DNA of 64,000 nucleotides from positions 21,624,699-21,688,698 of the forward strand of contig CM051459.1 in the NCBI GenBank assembly GCA_028095005.1, written 5' to 3'. Both the position numbers and the translations under genes were made by a program. Shown here one piece after another: positions 47,464-58,496 of this stretch. This stretch comes from Rhynchospora pubera (lineage: Eukaryota > Streptophyta > Magnoliopsida > Poales > Cyperaceae). The notes under the pieces are model-generated. The model searched no databases, had not been told where the DNA came from, and saw nothing but the letters and a program-made list of their open reading frames with translations. The stretch's first letter is position 1, and each line of letters begins with the position of its first letter.

Positions 47464-49200
47464 AACAACGGACAGTTCAATTATGGTCCCTATATTTGTG
47501 CAAATACAATTAATAATCCTTTATAAATGTAGTTATGAGATATTCTAATATATTGTTTCACAATTCTATACTCAATATTTTGATATAAAATAGAGAAAAT
47601 ATGTGTCATTTCATTCAAATAAGGAAATAATTCCACTAGGCATTAAGAGATTCCTAGATGTAACATTTCTCACTAGAATCACGCCAGCATCAACGTGTTG
47701 AACATGTTTTTTTTACCGTGAAGAGGTTAAAAAGAAAATACTATCCGACTTTAATCAGTCAGAAGTATAAAAAATGAATAAAGATTAAAGAAACATAGCA
47801 GATCTTTTCGGACAAATTATCAAACCGTGAAGAAAAAATTTTTATTTAATTTTTTTAAATTATTTTATTTTTATGAATGTTATTTCTTAATTACAGAACA
47901 GATACTAAAGTTTCAAATTAAAGTATAGTGGAAAAAAAATATGCAACATATTGCAAAAGAAAAATAATACAAATTAATAAGAAAAAAAAATAAATATCAA
48001 CAATATTAAACAATAAATATTCAAAAAACGTACAAAAAGGGATACGATACTAGCTAGTATCGTTCTTTCAAAGATCGATACTGTGATAATATTTATATAA
48101 TTTCAATTATTTTAGTAATATTTCCGAAATTTAATAATATTTTAATTTTTCCGGCTCAAACCAAGAGTCCGTTGGGCCAGTGTAGCCCGGACAAACTGGG
48201 TAGGAATCCTCATATCCAAATGGGTTTCGTACTTTTTGTTTCTAATTTCTATTCCGAGCTTCTTCTCACCGAAAAAAAATTAAAACTAACATTAAAATAT
48301 TATTAAATTTCTAAAATATGACTTAAATAATCAAATTTTAACAATGGTATTGTAATATCGATGTTTGAAAGCACGTTCCTATGATCGGTTTTTGAAAAAA
48401 CGATCTAAGCTAAGAATGTTCTTTGGAAGAACGATACTAGCCAAGATCGTTCTTTCAAAGAACGATCTTAGGCCTTGCCTGCCCATCTACTAATATTAAC
48501 GTTAATTTAGTATTAATTTAATGTATATGTTATTTTATTATGTTTTTCCGCCCAAATCAGTGTTAATTTAATCATAGATTTGTATGTATTTTTGTTAATA
48601 TTTTTTTATATAATTCAATTTTGATTGTTGAAATTTGAAAATTTTTTATGGTTTTATTTTTTCTATACTTTATATAGTTCAAGTTTAATTACATTTGTTT
48701 TCTTGTTTTAAACGTATTCCTTAATTGTAATGTCAAGTGAATTTGGACAATATTGGCTTAACTACCCAAAAAAACAAGCTAATTTTAATTTTACCGTGAT
48801 GATTACCCCAATTGGGTTTAATGATCCATTATTATTTAGAAAATAATTTCGATACATATTTTTTAATTTAGAAAAATCACACAAAAATATATTTCTGAAC
48901 GTTAGATCAAACAGATGTAACTTTTAATATACATAAAAATACATATGTATTAGAATATCATATATATAAAAAAAACATATAATAATTATATACGGTTTAA
49001 CGAAATATATACAATATTAAAATAAGTCATATTCCTTAGTAGTAAGGTCCTTTATGAATTCCATGTGATAATTAAAATAATGCGTAAATATAACCTTTCT
49101 ATATTAATCATTGAATTTTCCTTTTTCCTAATTTGTATGGATCATGAGCGCAGAACATCTTCTAAAAAAAATAAAATAAAATAAAATACGAAATTCCGCG
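47464..49200. other. AT-rich intergenic DNA with a perfect hairpin
   Basis: No gene is seen. GATACTAGCTAGTATCGTTC occurs at about 48046-48065 and a related GATACTAGCCAAGATCGTTC at 48433-48452. The latter opens into a perfect 27-base palindrome at 48443-48469. Confidence 0.5.
48443..48469. repeat. Perfect 27-base palindrome (13-base stem)
   Basis: AAGATCGTTCTTT, a single C, then AAAGAACGATCTT. The flanks contain more GATACTAGC and AAAGAACGAT fragments, so this is probably the core of a decayed inverted-repeat element. Confidence 0.8.
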
Positions 49201-50020
49201 TGAACGCTTTTTTGATTTGTTAAGGACTTAATAAATATATGTTATGAAATTAATAAATTTGTGGATTGTTCATTTTCATATTCTCACTACTCATTTATTT
49301 TCATATTCTCCACTACATATTTATTTTCATGATCTCCACTATTTATTTATTGTCATTATGTAAGATATCATTTTGTGGCCTATAATTATAAATAGAGGCA
49401 CTGTACACTTGTATGAATGGTTGAAATCAGATAATAAAAATTCTGAAATTTTGATTGAGAATATTATCTTGTTTGCTCTTGATACATTGTTCCTTATTTC
49501 TTTCTTTCACTTTATTTTACAACACGTTATAAGCACGAATTTTCTCGAAAGGAGTCGCAAAGTTGTTTGCACGAGTTGATATGACGAAGTTGCAAAGTTT
49601 TTGGATAAGTAAGAATAAACTGCTCAAAGAAAATTTGAGATAAATAAAAGGTATGATTGATATTATATAATTTATTAATATCAATTTTATTTGAAATTTT
49701 TTTATTGCTATATTTTTTTGTTTGAAATTTCTGAGAATCATTTCCTGAAGTGAATGCTGATAAAAAATAATAACTTGAAGATATTATTCAAAGTTGAAAG
49801 TTTATCAAGAACTCGAAGTTCTTATTACATGAAGAACATAAAGTTCATATTTCGATTTAAAGTTATTTAGAACCTGAAGTTCTTAATTACTGAAATAATT
49901 TGTTTCGAACCTGAAGTTCTTAATGCTTGAAGTAATTTGTTTAGAACTTGAAATTCTTAATATTTAAATTTATTTTCTTAGAACTCGAAGTTCTGTTAGA
50001 ATTTTAATATAACCAGAAGT
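49201..50020 (+). mobile_element. Decayed LTR-retrotransposon end with 37-bp leader repeats
   Basis: 49230-49520 resembles an LTR: repeated CATTTATTTTCAT-type blocks, TATA box TATAAATAGAGGC near 49388, then TTTTACAACACG and TTATAAGCACGAATTTTC. The last motif resembles the primer-site region that follows the LTR in many plant copia-like elements. At 49870, 49907, 49944 and 49981 begin copies of a 37-bp unit with core GAACCTGAAGTTCTTAAT; more degenerate units are at 49809 and 49834. No gag or pol frame follows, so only the 5' end remains. A sibling LTR-like sequence with TATAAATAAAGGC is at about 59460-59640. Confidence 0.55.
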
Positions 50021-51150
50021 TATATAACGTCACTGAAAAGATAAGAGTAAATACAAGGCCAACAATAGTTTCGGAAATTGATTTGCACACTCTATAAAAA
50101 TGTTAAAACACTCCAAAAAAATTTTAAAGACTAAAATACCCTTGCGATGAGGATTCTAATGCATGGAATTATAAATTAAATTAAGCATATTTTGGTCTTT
50201 ATATAGTTATTTCGGAGTTTTTTATCATTTCAGTGGCGTGCAAATCAATTCCCAACAGTTTTTTTTCCCATTCACGAGAAAGATAAGAGTAAATATAAGT
50301 GGTACATATCAATCATTACATGTGTACCAGTTTCACCATTCCTCATTTTATTTATTTTTTCTTTCTTTATTTTTCTTTCCCTTCATCTCTAGATGGTTTT
50401 ATATCCGCAACTAATATTAGCTTGGAGTTTTATAATAATATTTACAATTCATTAAGATAAAAATTGTAAATAATTATTAGGAAAATCAATTGAAAATTGT
50501 ATAAATAATTGTTTTTTGGTCAATTAATTAACATAAATTTTAGATATGCCGATTAATTTTTTTCATCAATTATATGAATTGTAAAATTTTATGAGAAATA
50601 CATTATTGATGCCAAGTATTTTAGATTATTTGTAAGACTGCATTCAATTATAGATTGTCGGCAATTGAAAAAAAAAATAAAACTATATCGAATTTGTTAA
50701 AATTAGAAAAACCTTAAGATAGTTTGTTTTGTTCTCATAATTCTAACACTTTTTAATAAAAAAAATTGATGGTTACATGACAACCTTAAGGCAATCCTTC
50801 ACTTTCCATATATTAAAAAAGACAAAAACAATTAAGGTCTCCTGAAAACAAACTAATGCCAAAAAATAGTTCCGATATAAATGATAAATATATTCAAAAT
50901 GACACACATACCAAACTATCCAATTAATTACAATCAAGAGATTTGTGGTAAGATATTTTGGTATTTATTCAAATATTGACAATTATAATTCTAGCACTTT
51001 ATAATAATTACATATCAGCCTTAAGATACTCCTGATTGTAAAATCTTAGCAGCTCGTTGCCTCGCTTGAATTTGCATATTAACACTAGCATACAAGAACG
51101 GTGGCAGGAAAAAGGACTTTCACATCCCCTGAAATATTCAACCTAGGGAA

Positions 51151-51216
<66 letters not shown>

Positions 51217-51600
51217 CGTTGATTTATTTTGGTGAACAAAATTTGATCATTGAAGCTGCCCAGCCCCTAAATGTATTTTCATTTTGTAATTACAATCATC
51301 TATAATATATCAACATTTAATAGTCTGTCCAATCTTGAAACAACATGAGTATTTTGAATCGACCAATGAAGTGCGAAACACTTAAAACTGTCCATTAGCG
51401 TTTCATTTGAAAAGGTAATAGAACTGAGTTATATTATATAAATATTATAAATTATATGCATAGCGCTTATTTAACGATAATATCTTCATTTTTTTTCAAT
51501 TAACATGAGAATAATTTCATAAAGTCTAAAGTTTTTTTTTTCCTTAGAGTCAAATATTTTAAAATAAGGGGAAGGTTCAAAGCTCCGAAAGATGCTTACT
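50021..51600. other. AT-rich intergenic region with (AAT)n microsatellite
   Basis: No gene is seen. An uninterrupted AAT tract of about 21 units lies at 51151-51215. The rest is AT-rich without recognised repeat ends. Confidence 0.55.
51151..51215 (+). repeat. (AAT)n microsatellite
   Basis: About 65 bp of uninterrupted AAT units, likely polymorphic. Confidence 0.95.
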
Positions 51601-51773
51601 TCGCATGGTTTTCAATATCCTACCGGCATTCATACCGGTCAGTGACCGAAACTCAATATTTTTCTGAAATTTCTCGGTATTTCCTCTCTAAATATTGGAT
51701 ACCGCCATTTCGGTACCATTTTGGTATCTGGTATTACCGGAATTTTCCCATAAGCGGTGGGTATTGAAAACAC
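51601..51773. mobile_element. Small inverted-repeat element with GGTTTTCAATA ends
   Basis: Ends are GCATGGTTTTCAATATCC and GGGTATTGAAAACACA. GCTTACT flanks both sides (51594-51600 and 51774-51780), a plausible target duplication. The interior is rich in TACCGG and CGGTA motifs. The sequence at about 40090-40230 (CCGGTGTTTTTAATACC, TACCGGAAATC, GGTCGGTGAACC) looks like a degenerate relative. Confidence 0.65.
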
Positions 51774-52057
51774 AGCTTACTTGCGCACTCGATCGGATGT
51801 GATCATGTGATTGCCCAGCCCTGTAGAAGCTTCTCTTAATTTGAGACCGTTATAAAGGTTCAAAAATCAAATTCTTGACGTGTTGGCACAATCCATCCAT
51901 AACTGCATTTCTGGTACCATCAAGCTTCTTAATTTAATTTCGTTCAGGTAAGAGCAGGCAGATTGCACTTTTTTAATGTCTTTTAGTTTCAAAAAAAAAT
52001 ATTAATGCAATCAAGAGAAATGCCGGAGTATAATATATATACGAGACAGATGGGTTC

Positions 52058-52685
52058 GTCTAATACGATCACTCTCACATTTTAAATTTCAAACAACTGA
52101 TTCAAATCGTTCAATATTTTTTCTATATTAAAACTTATTAAAAACAATAATTTTTACTTTTTTTTTGAGAATTTTTTTACTATTTTTTATATAGAAAATC
52201 ATTGTTATTGGACTGTCCATAATTTCTATATCATGTCTAGGCCCGTAAGTATTAACATCTGTTCCGCTGTTCGGTTCCGTTCCGTCGAAACGGAACGTTA
52301 AATGAAAGCTGAAATGGGTTCCGTTTTCAGAAACGGAACGGAAACGAAATCGAAATTTGTTAACGTAAATGGAGCGGAACACGGAAATGGGCTGAAATCA
52401 ATAGGAAATGTGAGGCGGAACGTTAAACGAAACAGAAATTTGTTACGTTTGGTGAAACGGAACGGAAATGACACAGTCATTTCATTCCGTTACCGAAACG
52501 GAACGTAAATGGAAATGGTTGTCCCGTTTCCATCTCTAACGTTTGACAGGTCTAATCATGTCAATATTAAAAATATAAAAAATATATAAAATTGGTTTTA
52601 AAAAAAAAATTAATATGGAAAACATATTAAACGGTTCGGATCGATCGTTTAAAATTTGAAACGTGAGAACGATTATATTAAACAC
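52058..52685. repeat. Foldback element interrupted by a hAT-type MITE
   Basis: The left arm starts GTCTAATACGATCACTCTCA and contains TTTTAAATTTCAAAC and AAATCGTTCAATAT. The right arm mirrors it (ATATTAAACGGTTCGGATCG, TTTAAAATTTGAAACGTGAG, ATTATATTAAACAC). The inner insertion at 52238-52554 separates the arms. A sibling is at 61711-62450. Confidence 0.75.
52238..52554. mobile_element. hAT-type MITE with 8-bp target duplication ATCATGTC
   Basis: It starts TAGGCCCGTAAGT and ends TTTGACAGGTCTA, a short imperfect inverted pair. ATCATGTC is duplicated exactly at 52230-52237 and 52555-52562. The 317-bp interior is packed with GGAACGGAAA-like motifs on both strands. Open frames through it are repeat artefacts. 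Confidence 0.85.
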
Positions 52686-54122
52686 ATCCATCCATCCAAT
52701 TATATATTTAACATTAGCATTTCTCTCTAATTAATACTTATTCTTTCTTTATTTCTTCTTCAACATATTATACCAAACTCATCTACAAATCTCAACCACT
52801 AACTCATTCAATCCCCAACTCAGCTAACCGCTGCTTCACTAAAGGTATAGGTTAAAAAGAAAACGCTATTCGAGAATCATTAACTACCGTCTATGTTGAT
52901 CCAGTGTTTACTGTTGTTTATATTGTTTTGCGTGTTGTGTTTTTTGTTTAGATACAATTGGTTTCTGACTTCTGACTATGGATCTTAGTTTCTGGTTTGT
53001 TTTTTATTTTCTTATTTGATGTAGAGTCATTCCAATGACTCAAATACTTTCTTTAGTTTAATGGAACCCTGGGGATCTTTGTTTCAAAAAAAAAAAAAAA
53101 AATCATCAAATCCCATCATACCTAAAAAAGAAATGGCTAAAGTGAAAAAAAAAGAAAAGAAAAGGCAGAAAGATATATGAGTCCGGAATCATCAAAATTC
53201 CCAGAAGAACATATATATCATATCATTTGTTTATTATTAATATTGGAGAAATGATGACTGATATATGGTATTTTTGTCATTGCTCTAACAAAGTGAACAT
53301 ATAAATATATAAGATGAACATATATATGAACAAAGTGAATACATACAAAAAAAGCTTTGCCTTTCCTTATTTAGATTTTTATATGTATATTCAAATTATT
53401 AGTTTGTATGTATTCATTTTAATCATTTATATGTTCATCTTTCCTATCTTATGTATTCATTTTATTCAAGCAATTACAAAACTGCAGATAACCTTAATAA
53501 TATATAAACGAAACGTTCTGTTACTCCATGGATTCAACCCCACAAATGATGGGCCTAATAATGAGCTCCTTTCTTGGATCAAGTCTGTTTCGGTCTGATA
53601 TGCACCATCTACTAATTAGTCATCCAAATCATTCAATTGGGCTAGGTGTTGAAATTGGCAAAAATAACAATTTGCGTGTTGACATCATCAAAGGGACGGA
53701 TTTTTGTGTTCAGTTAGATGAGTCAAGAGATGAGTTAAACTAGTTAAATGTTCAGTTAAAGGCAGTGGTAATATGACATTTTGGTTCCGATAAGGACCAT
53801 AAAAGATGAGTTAAACTACGTTATATGTTCGGTTAGATGCACTCGTAAACAAAATGAAGGCTTACAACACCAAATTGAATAGTTACAATAATAAACTTTT
53901 TCTTTCCATCAAATTTACAAACCAAAGACACTTTAGAATAAATAAAAGGAATTAATGCAAGTACAATGTATGCTTCCCACCCTAGCTAGTCTATAAGATC
54001 ATATCCCTGTGCTATGGGCCATGGCAACACGCAAACACATTGCTTTCCATATGCTAACCTGAATTCTGTTAAGGGCATAGTATCAACTGAGATACATTTC
54101 AGTGGAGAAATGCAACAGGTAA
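52686..54122. other. Intergenic region with a poly(A)-ended sequence and a foldback
   Basis: 52860-53101 ends in about 17 A residues after TGGGGATCTTTGTTTC, suggesting the 3' end of a retroposed sequence (LINE or SINE type). The boundary is not fixed. A foldback at 53278-53475 is listed separately. Short open frames at 53314-53743 have no motif. Confidence 0.4.
53278..53475. repeat. Foldback element related to 211-448
   Basis: The left arm contains AAAGTGAACATATAAATA, AGATGAACATATA and GTGAATACATACAAA. The right arm mirrors these (TTTGTATGTATTCATTTTAA, TTATATGTTCATCTTTCC, ATGTATTCATTTTATTCAAG). Beyond the right arm is ACAAAACTGCAGATAACC, close to GCAAAACTGCAGATGACA at 449-466. Confidence 0.65.
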
Positions 54123-55292
54123 TTAATAGGGTTCAGCTGCTGTGTTCAATTGACGGAGTTCCTTAAAAAATGTGGGGTAAATTGTAATCATATGCTCAAA
54201 TTCTTCAGCTAGCGCAACAGCACCTAAGACATAGGGAGCCTTGACGAAGTGCATACATGCGTCTTTAAGGTCGGAACAGTAATGCTGCACAGCCAAAGCT
54301 AGAGTAGTCGCCAAGTTATCAACATCAAGGAATTCATATAATTTCTTTTCACAGACCCGTTTTAACCTCTCCAAACCATACATGTCTGCTGCTACCAGTA
54401 AATGTTGAGCCAGAGCTACTGTAGCCGGTCTGTTACCTTCTACCTCATCAAACACAGGTAGTGACTCTGAATCAGAATATATGAAATGAAGCATTGCTTC
54501 GAAAATTGATGCATCCATGTCCTTAACTTCTATACTTCCTTTTTTCTTACCTTCCATAGGACTGAAGAATTGTGCCTTGAAAACCGGCGATCGTGCCGCA
54601 AGAATATATTTGTGTGCATGAATAATATCTTCGCCCACTATAAAGGACACATCTGCCCCTTCTCCAGTTTCTAGTAGACTGACTAGACTTAAATTTGAGG
54701 CGGTAACTTCATCATCACGACTATAATGCACGGTTTTCTCCAAAGGACCTTCTTTTATAATTTCAATAGTAAATCTTATCCTAAATGAGTCACCCTTAAG
54801 AAATTTTGATGCCTCAAGTGTTTTTTTTTTCAAATAATATTTCGGGTGTTCATGGATATTGGTTACTATTTCAGTTGGGTACTCGTTATTGGATGAAGAT
54901 TTGCCGTCATGGGCCAGCACGGTGAAGTTGTATTTAACAGCTAAATCTTTTACATTGCTTATAGGCACGATGATGAAAAGTGCGAAGTGTTCTGCACCAG
55001 TCGTATCTCCATCAGGATAGTAATCGATAATCCAATTATATCCGCCGATGGTAAAAACAGGAGAGCTGATACCGCTGCCGGCACCAATCCCCTCATACAA
55101 GGAGTACCCTGCAACTTTTAACAGGTAAGAACCCTTGCGACTCTCTACGATTCTTTTTGGAATTGACATAATTTTTTTATGTCTGACAACAAGAGACCAG
55201 GTATCCATGACAAATGAAGAAAACGGTAGAGAAGGTGGATGTAAGGGGTTGTCTAGAGTTTTGCTATTTTGATGTTTCCTTGAAGGTTTCAC
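54123..55292 (-). CDS. MATH and BTB/POZ domain protein, intact, intronless
   Basis: MATH-BTB proteins are adaptors of CUL3 ubiquitin ligases: MATH binds the substrate and BTB binds CUL3 and dimerises. The single open frame encodes 389 residues. MATH spans about 54-178 (GSYLLKVAGYSL, FTIGGYNWIIDYYPDG, YNFTVLAHDGKSSS, ASKFLKGDSFRIRFTIEI). BTB spans about 200-320 (LLETGEGADVSFIVGEDIIH, AHKYILAARSPVFKAQFFSP, IFEAMLHFIYSDS, ALAQHLLVAADMYGLERLKR). A short helical tail follows with LKDACMHFVKAP. The frame also allows a start at Met29 (55208), which lines up with the MATFPP start of the neighbouring copy. The KHQ-containing segment upstream is conserved in both copies, so the start is undecided. BPM-type genes usually have introns, so a lineage-specific or retroposed origin is possible. 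Confidence 0.9.
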   Translation of the reverse strand: MKPSRKHQNSKTLDNPLHPPSLPFSSFVMDTWSLVVRHKKIMSIPKRIVESRKGSYLLKVAGYSLYEGIGAGSGISSPVFTIGGYNWIIDYYPDGDTTGAEHFALFIIVPISNVKDLAVKYNFTVLAHDGKSSSNNEYPTEIVTNIHEHPKYYLKKKTLEASKFLKGDSFRIRFTIEIIKEGPLEKTVHYSRDDEVTASNLSLVSLLETGEGADVSFIVGEDIIHAHKYILAARSPVFKAQFFSPMEGKKKGSIEVKDMDASIFEAMLHFIYSDSESLPVFDEVEGNRPATVALAQHLLVAADMYGLERLKRVCEKKLYEFLDVDNLATTLALAVQHYCSDLKDACMHFVKAPYVLGAVALAEEFEHMITIYPTFFKELRQLNTAAEPY

Positions 55293-57399
55293 ACCACAGC
55301 AGATTTGTAGATTAACAGCGGGTATTTTGAAATATACAGAAGCGGTTATGCACAGTCGTCAAATGGGGGAAGAGATCTCTGTAATATATAATATAAGCTT
55401 CTTTTTTTATTAAAAAAAATCATAAATAATGATGGTCTTCTATTAAACACCGTCACTAAATATCCTTACGCCGCCGTATATAGGCTCCGTTTGGATGGCT
55501 TCTTTCCGGAATAAGAAATAACCACTTTTTACCAATAAATTTATTTTTAATCATCTAAACTCTTCACAAAAGTTACACACTTCTCAATAAATTTACTCCT
55601 TCCTAATAAATTTCTTCCCTTCTTCCTTCTTCCTACCTTATTCTCAACGCATCCAAACGGAGCCATAATGACGGGCTTCTATATAGATAACCGTCGCTAA
55701 ATACCATTTCTGTTATAGTGAATTTCTAAATTATTGCGTGAAAGTGTAAAATGCACCTAGCCTTAAAAAACTATAAATAGCACCTATGGACTATGGTGCG
55801 GTGCCGCATTTTTGTTTCCATAAGGTTAGTCTCATACTTTATTTGTCTCTCTATTTTTTTAATTATAAAAGTTTCCCGCGTGGACAAAATAATATCTGGA
55901 CAGATAGGTCATGAGGAACGTTTCAAGTGCAAATATATATATGCAAATAAAACAATCTCTCCTTATGTTTTCAATGAGAAACAGAAATGCCAAAAAGTTA
56001 TTTAAGTTAATAGGGAAAATAGAAAAGGAGGGTTAATAAAATCTGGTATATAGGAGTCAATTATAAAAGGAAGAAAGTACACCTAAAATGAAGAAATATT
56101 TTAGAAATTTTTTTCTCTTTTTTGGGAAGTCAAGCTTGCAGGAAAGAAAGTAGTATATTATTGTTATTTGCTGACGTGTTGTGTCATAGGATTCATAATT
56201 ACTTCCTAAAATGTCAGGAGGAATGCCGAAAATTATTTTGCTAATTGGAGCAATTTTTTTTTCTGAAAACGCAACATATGATCTGTAAGAATTAGATTGG
56301 TCTTGCTGAAAATATGTAATGTCATTTTACATTGTCTGAGATTTATTAGAATGAAAAAATTTATTTCTTTGGTAGGAGAGAGATTTACAAGGCGTATTAC
56401 TAAAGATTAATTTTAATTCTTAAAAGGGTACACTATACATGTCGCTGATCTTAGTTCCCGTTTGTATTACATTTTATTTAATTAAAATTAAAATAAAATA
56501 GTCATTATCTTTGTAACCGTATATATTACATTAATTTTGTTTTCCTACAATTAAAACAAAATCGTCAAGCAAGTAAGGTCAAAGACTTTTAAACAAAATT
56601 ATTATCTTTGTTACATCACAAGAAATATATATTATCTTTTTCATCAATCAAATATAAAAATATTTGTTTAAATTTAAAATTAATTAAAATAATAAAAATA
56701 ATCATTATTTTATTTTAGAATCGCTGAAAATAAAAATCGCTAGTATCAGTTTTTCAAAAACCAACATTGCGATACTATTTAAAATTTTCGGATTACTTTT
56801 AGAATATTTTTGAAATTCGTGAATATTTTTTCGGGGAAGAATTATACATGCAACCAGTCTAATTGATGGCGTTGCAGAACATCTTTGTAGATAAGTGGGC
56901 GAGCTCGAGATGTAGTGTATGTATGTCCTAACAGATTCTCCATGTGAGGCACCATCGATTTCCTTTTACAGTTTTGAATCAATTTTATTATCAGTAATCA
57001 TATCAAATTAATGCTTATTTCAATTGTAAGTTTTTAACAGGGTATATATGCTAGCTAGCTGGGATCATATTTTGATTAAGGAAACATTGTAATAATGTGG
57101 GATCAACCAGATGTCGATTATGCACTGGTAAGTAAATAAACGGACTGATCTTCACAAGAAAAAAAAATACAAAAACAAAAAAATACAAAAAAAAGGAAAA
57201 AAAACAGTGGAAGTCAGATACATAATTCAGTTAAACATGACCGAAAGAGATGCAACACTCAAATTAGGAGTCTGAAGCAAATAAAATTAGAATCGAAGAA
57301 TTTATAACTGGAAATACTGTTATCTATTCTGGTACAGAACAGTTGTAGTTTGCATTATTGACCAAAACGATACTGAAATTGGCATTCCTTGTGTCCTTT
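55293..57399. other. Intergenic region between the two MATH-BTB copies
   Basis: A MITE is at 55486-55666. Around 56730-56790 lie GCTAGTATCAG-TTTTTCAAAAACC motifs like those near 48046. No further gene was recognised; the 70-codon frame at 55793-56005 has no motif. Confidence 0.5.
55486..55666. mobile_element. MITE, GTTTGGAT-type, fourth copy
   Basis: Ends are GGCTCCGTTTGGATGGCTTC and AACGCATCCAAACGGAGCC. The 15-base core GGCTCCGTTTGGATG is perfectly inverted. The interior, read on the minus strand, contains AAGTGTGTAACTTTTGTGAA then GAGTTTAGATGATTAAAA, the family signature shared with 12885, 13131 and 35297. Confidence 0.8.
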
Positions 57400-58496
57400 C
57401 TAATCCAATGGCGGTTTTCGGTAAAAGATCAAAGCGCTGGGTCTCCTAAGATAGTTTTCGCATGTGTCTTTAAGGAAAGAACAATTATGCTCTTCGGCAA
57501 AAGCCAAAGTGTCCCCCAAGTTATCCTCATTAAGAAATTTATATAGTTCCATCTCGCATACACATTTTAGCCTCACTAAACCATACCTATTGGCTGCTAC
57601 CAGTAAATTTTGAGCCAGAGCTATTGAAGCTGCTTTGTTACCTTTCAACTCCTCGGATTCAGGTAGCGACTCCGAATGAGAATAGATGAAATGAAGCATT
57701 GCTTTGAATGTTGATGCTTCCATTTCTTTAACTCTGATAGTTTTATTTTTCATGCATTTCATAGGACCAAAGAGTTGTGCCTTGAAAACAGGCGACCTTG
57801 CTGCAAGAATAGATTTGTGTGCATGAATAGTATCTCTTCCCACTTTAAATGACACATCTGCCCCTTCTCCGGTTTCTAATAGACAGGTTAGTTGCTGACT
57901 TAAATTTGAGGGGGGATTTCAAAACAGTGTATTTTGATTTCATCATTAGAAACCTCAATAGTACATCTTACCGTAAAAGAGTCACCGTCAAGAAATTTTG
58001 GCTCCTCAAGTTTTACTCTTCTCATATAATATCGCAAAGACCAGTGCTGAGCAAGACCGTTTTCTATTTTATTTGGGAACTCAAAATTTGAAGAAGATTT
58101 GCCATCTTGGGCCAGCACGGTGAAATTGACTTTAACAGCTAGATGATCTTTCACATTGCTTACAAGTTTGAGGATGGAAGCAACACCCTCGTCTTCGTCA
58201 TCAGTCATATATCCATTACCATTAGTATAGTACTTGATATTCCAATTATATCCACCGATGGAAAATATGTCGAAGCTGATGTAGTAGCCCTTGAGGGAAG
58301 AGTATTCTAGAACCTTGAACATGTATGAACCCTTGTGACTCTCTATAATTCTTGATGGAATTGTCTCCAATTTTTTAGGCCTAACGGTAGGTGGAAAGGT
58401 AGCCATGAGAACTGGATGTAAGGGTTTTCTATAGTGTTTTACTTCTACTCTTTTTTGATGTTTCCGTAAAGGTTCTCTTTTGTTTATCGTGTACAA
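57400..58496 (-). pseudogene. MATH-BTB protein copy with frameshift and altered C-terminus
   Basis: Close paralogue of the gene at 54123-55292, same strand, about 2.1 kb away. The MATH half (58496-57900) reads GSYMFKVLEYSSL, FSIGGYNWNIKYYTNG, KVNFTVLAQDGKSSS and FLDGDSFTVRCTIEV, then stops within a C6 homopolymer region at about 57910-57915. The BTB half continues in another frame (LLETGEGADVSFKVGRDTIH, AHKSILAARSPVFKAQLFGP, MLHFIYSHSESLPESEE) to 57400. The junction needs one extra base (or two fewer) relative to the intact copy. The C-terminus then diverges after LKDTCENYLRRPSA and ends about 20 residues early. A homopolymer sequencing error could explain the frameshift but not the changed tail. 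Confidence 0.82.

Noticed and set aside
52298..52508. Open frames on both strands
   Set aside because: They translate GGAACGGAAA words of a hAT-type MITE.
53314..53743. Two overlapping open frames
   Set aside because: The first covers a foldback arm; the second has no motif or neighbouring exons.
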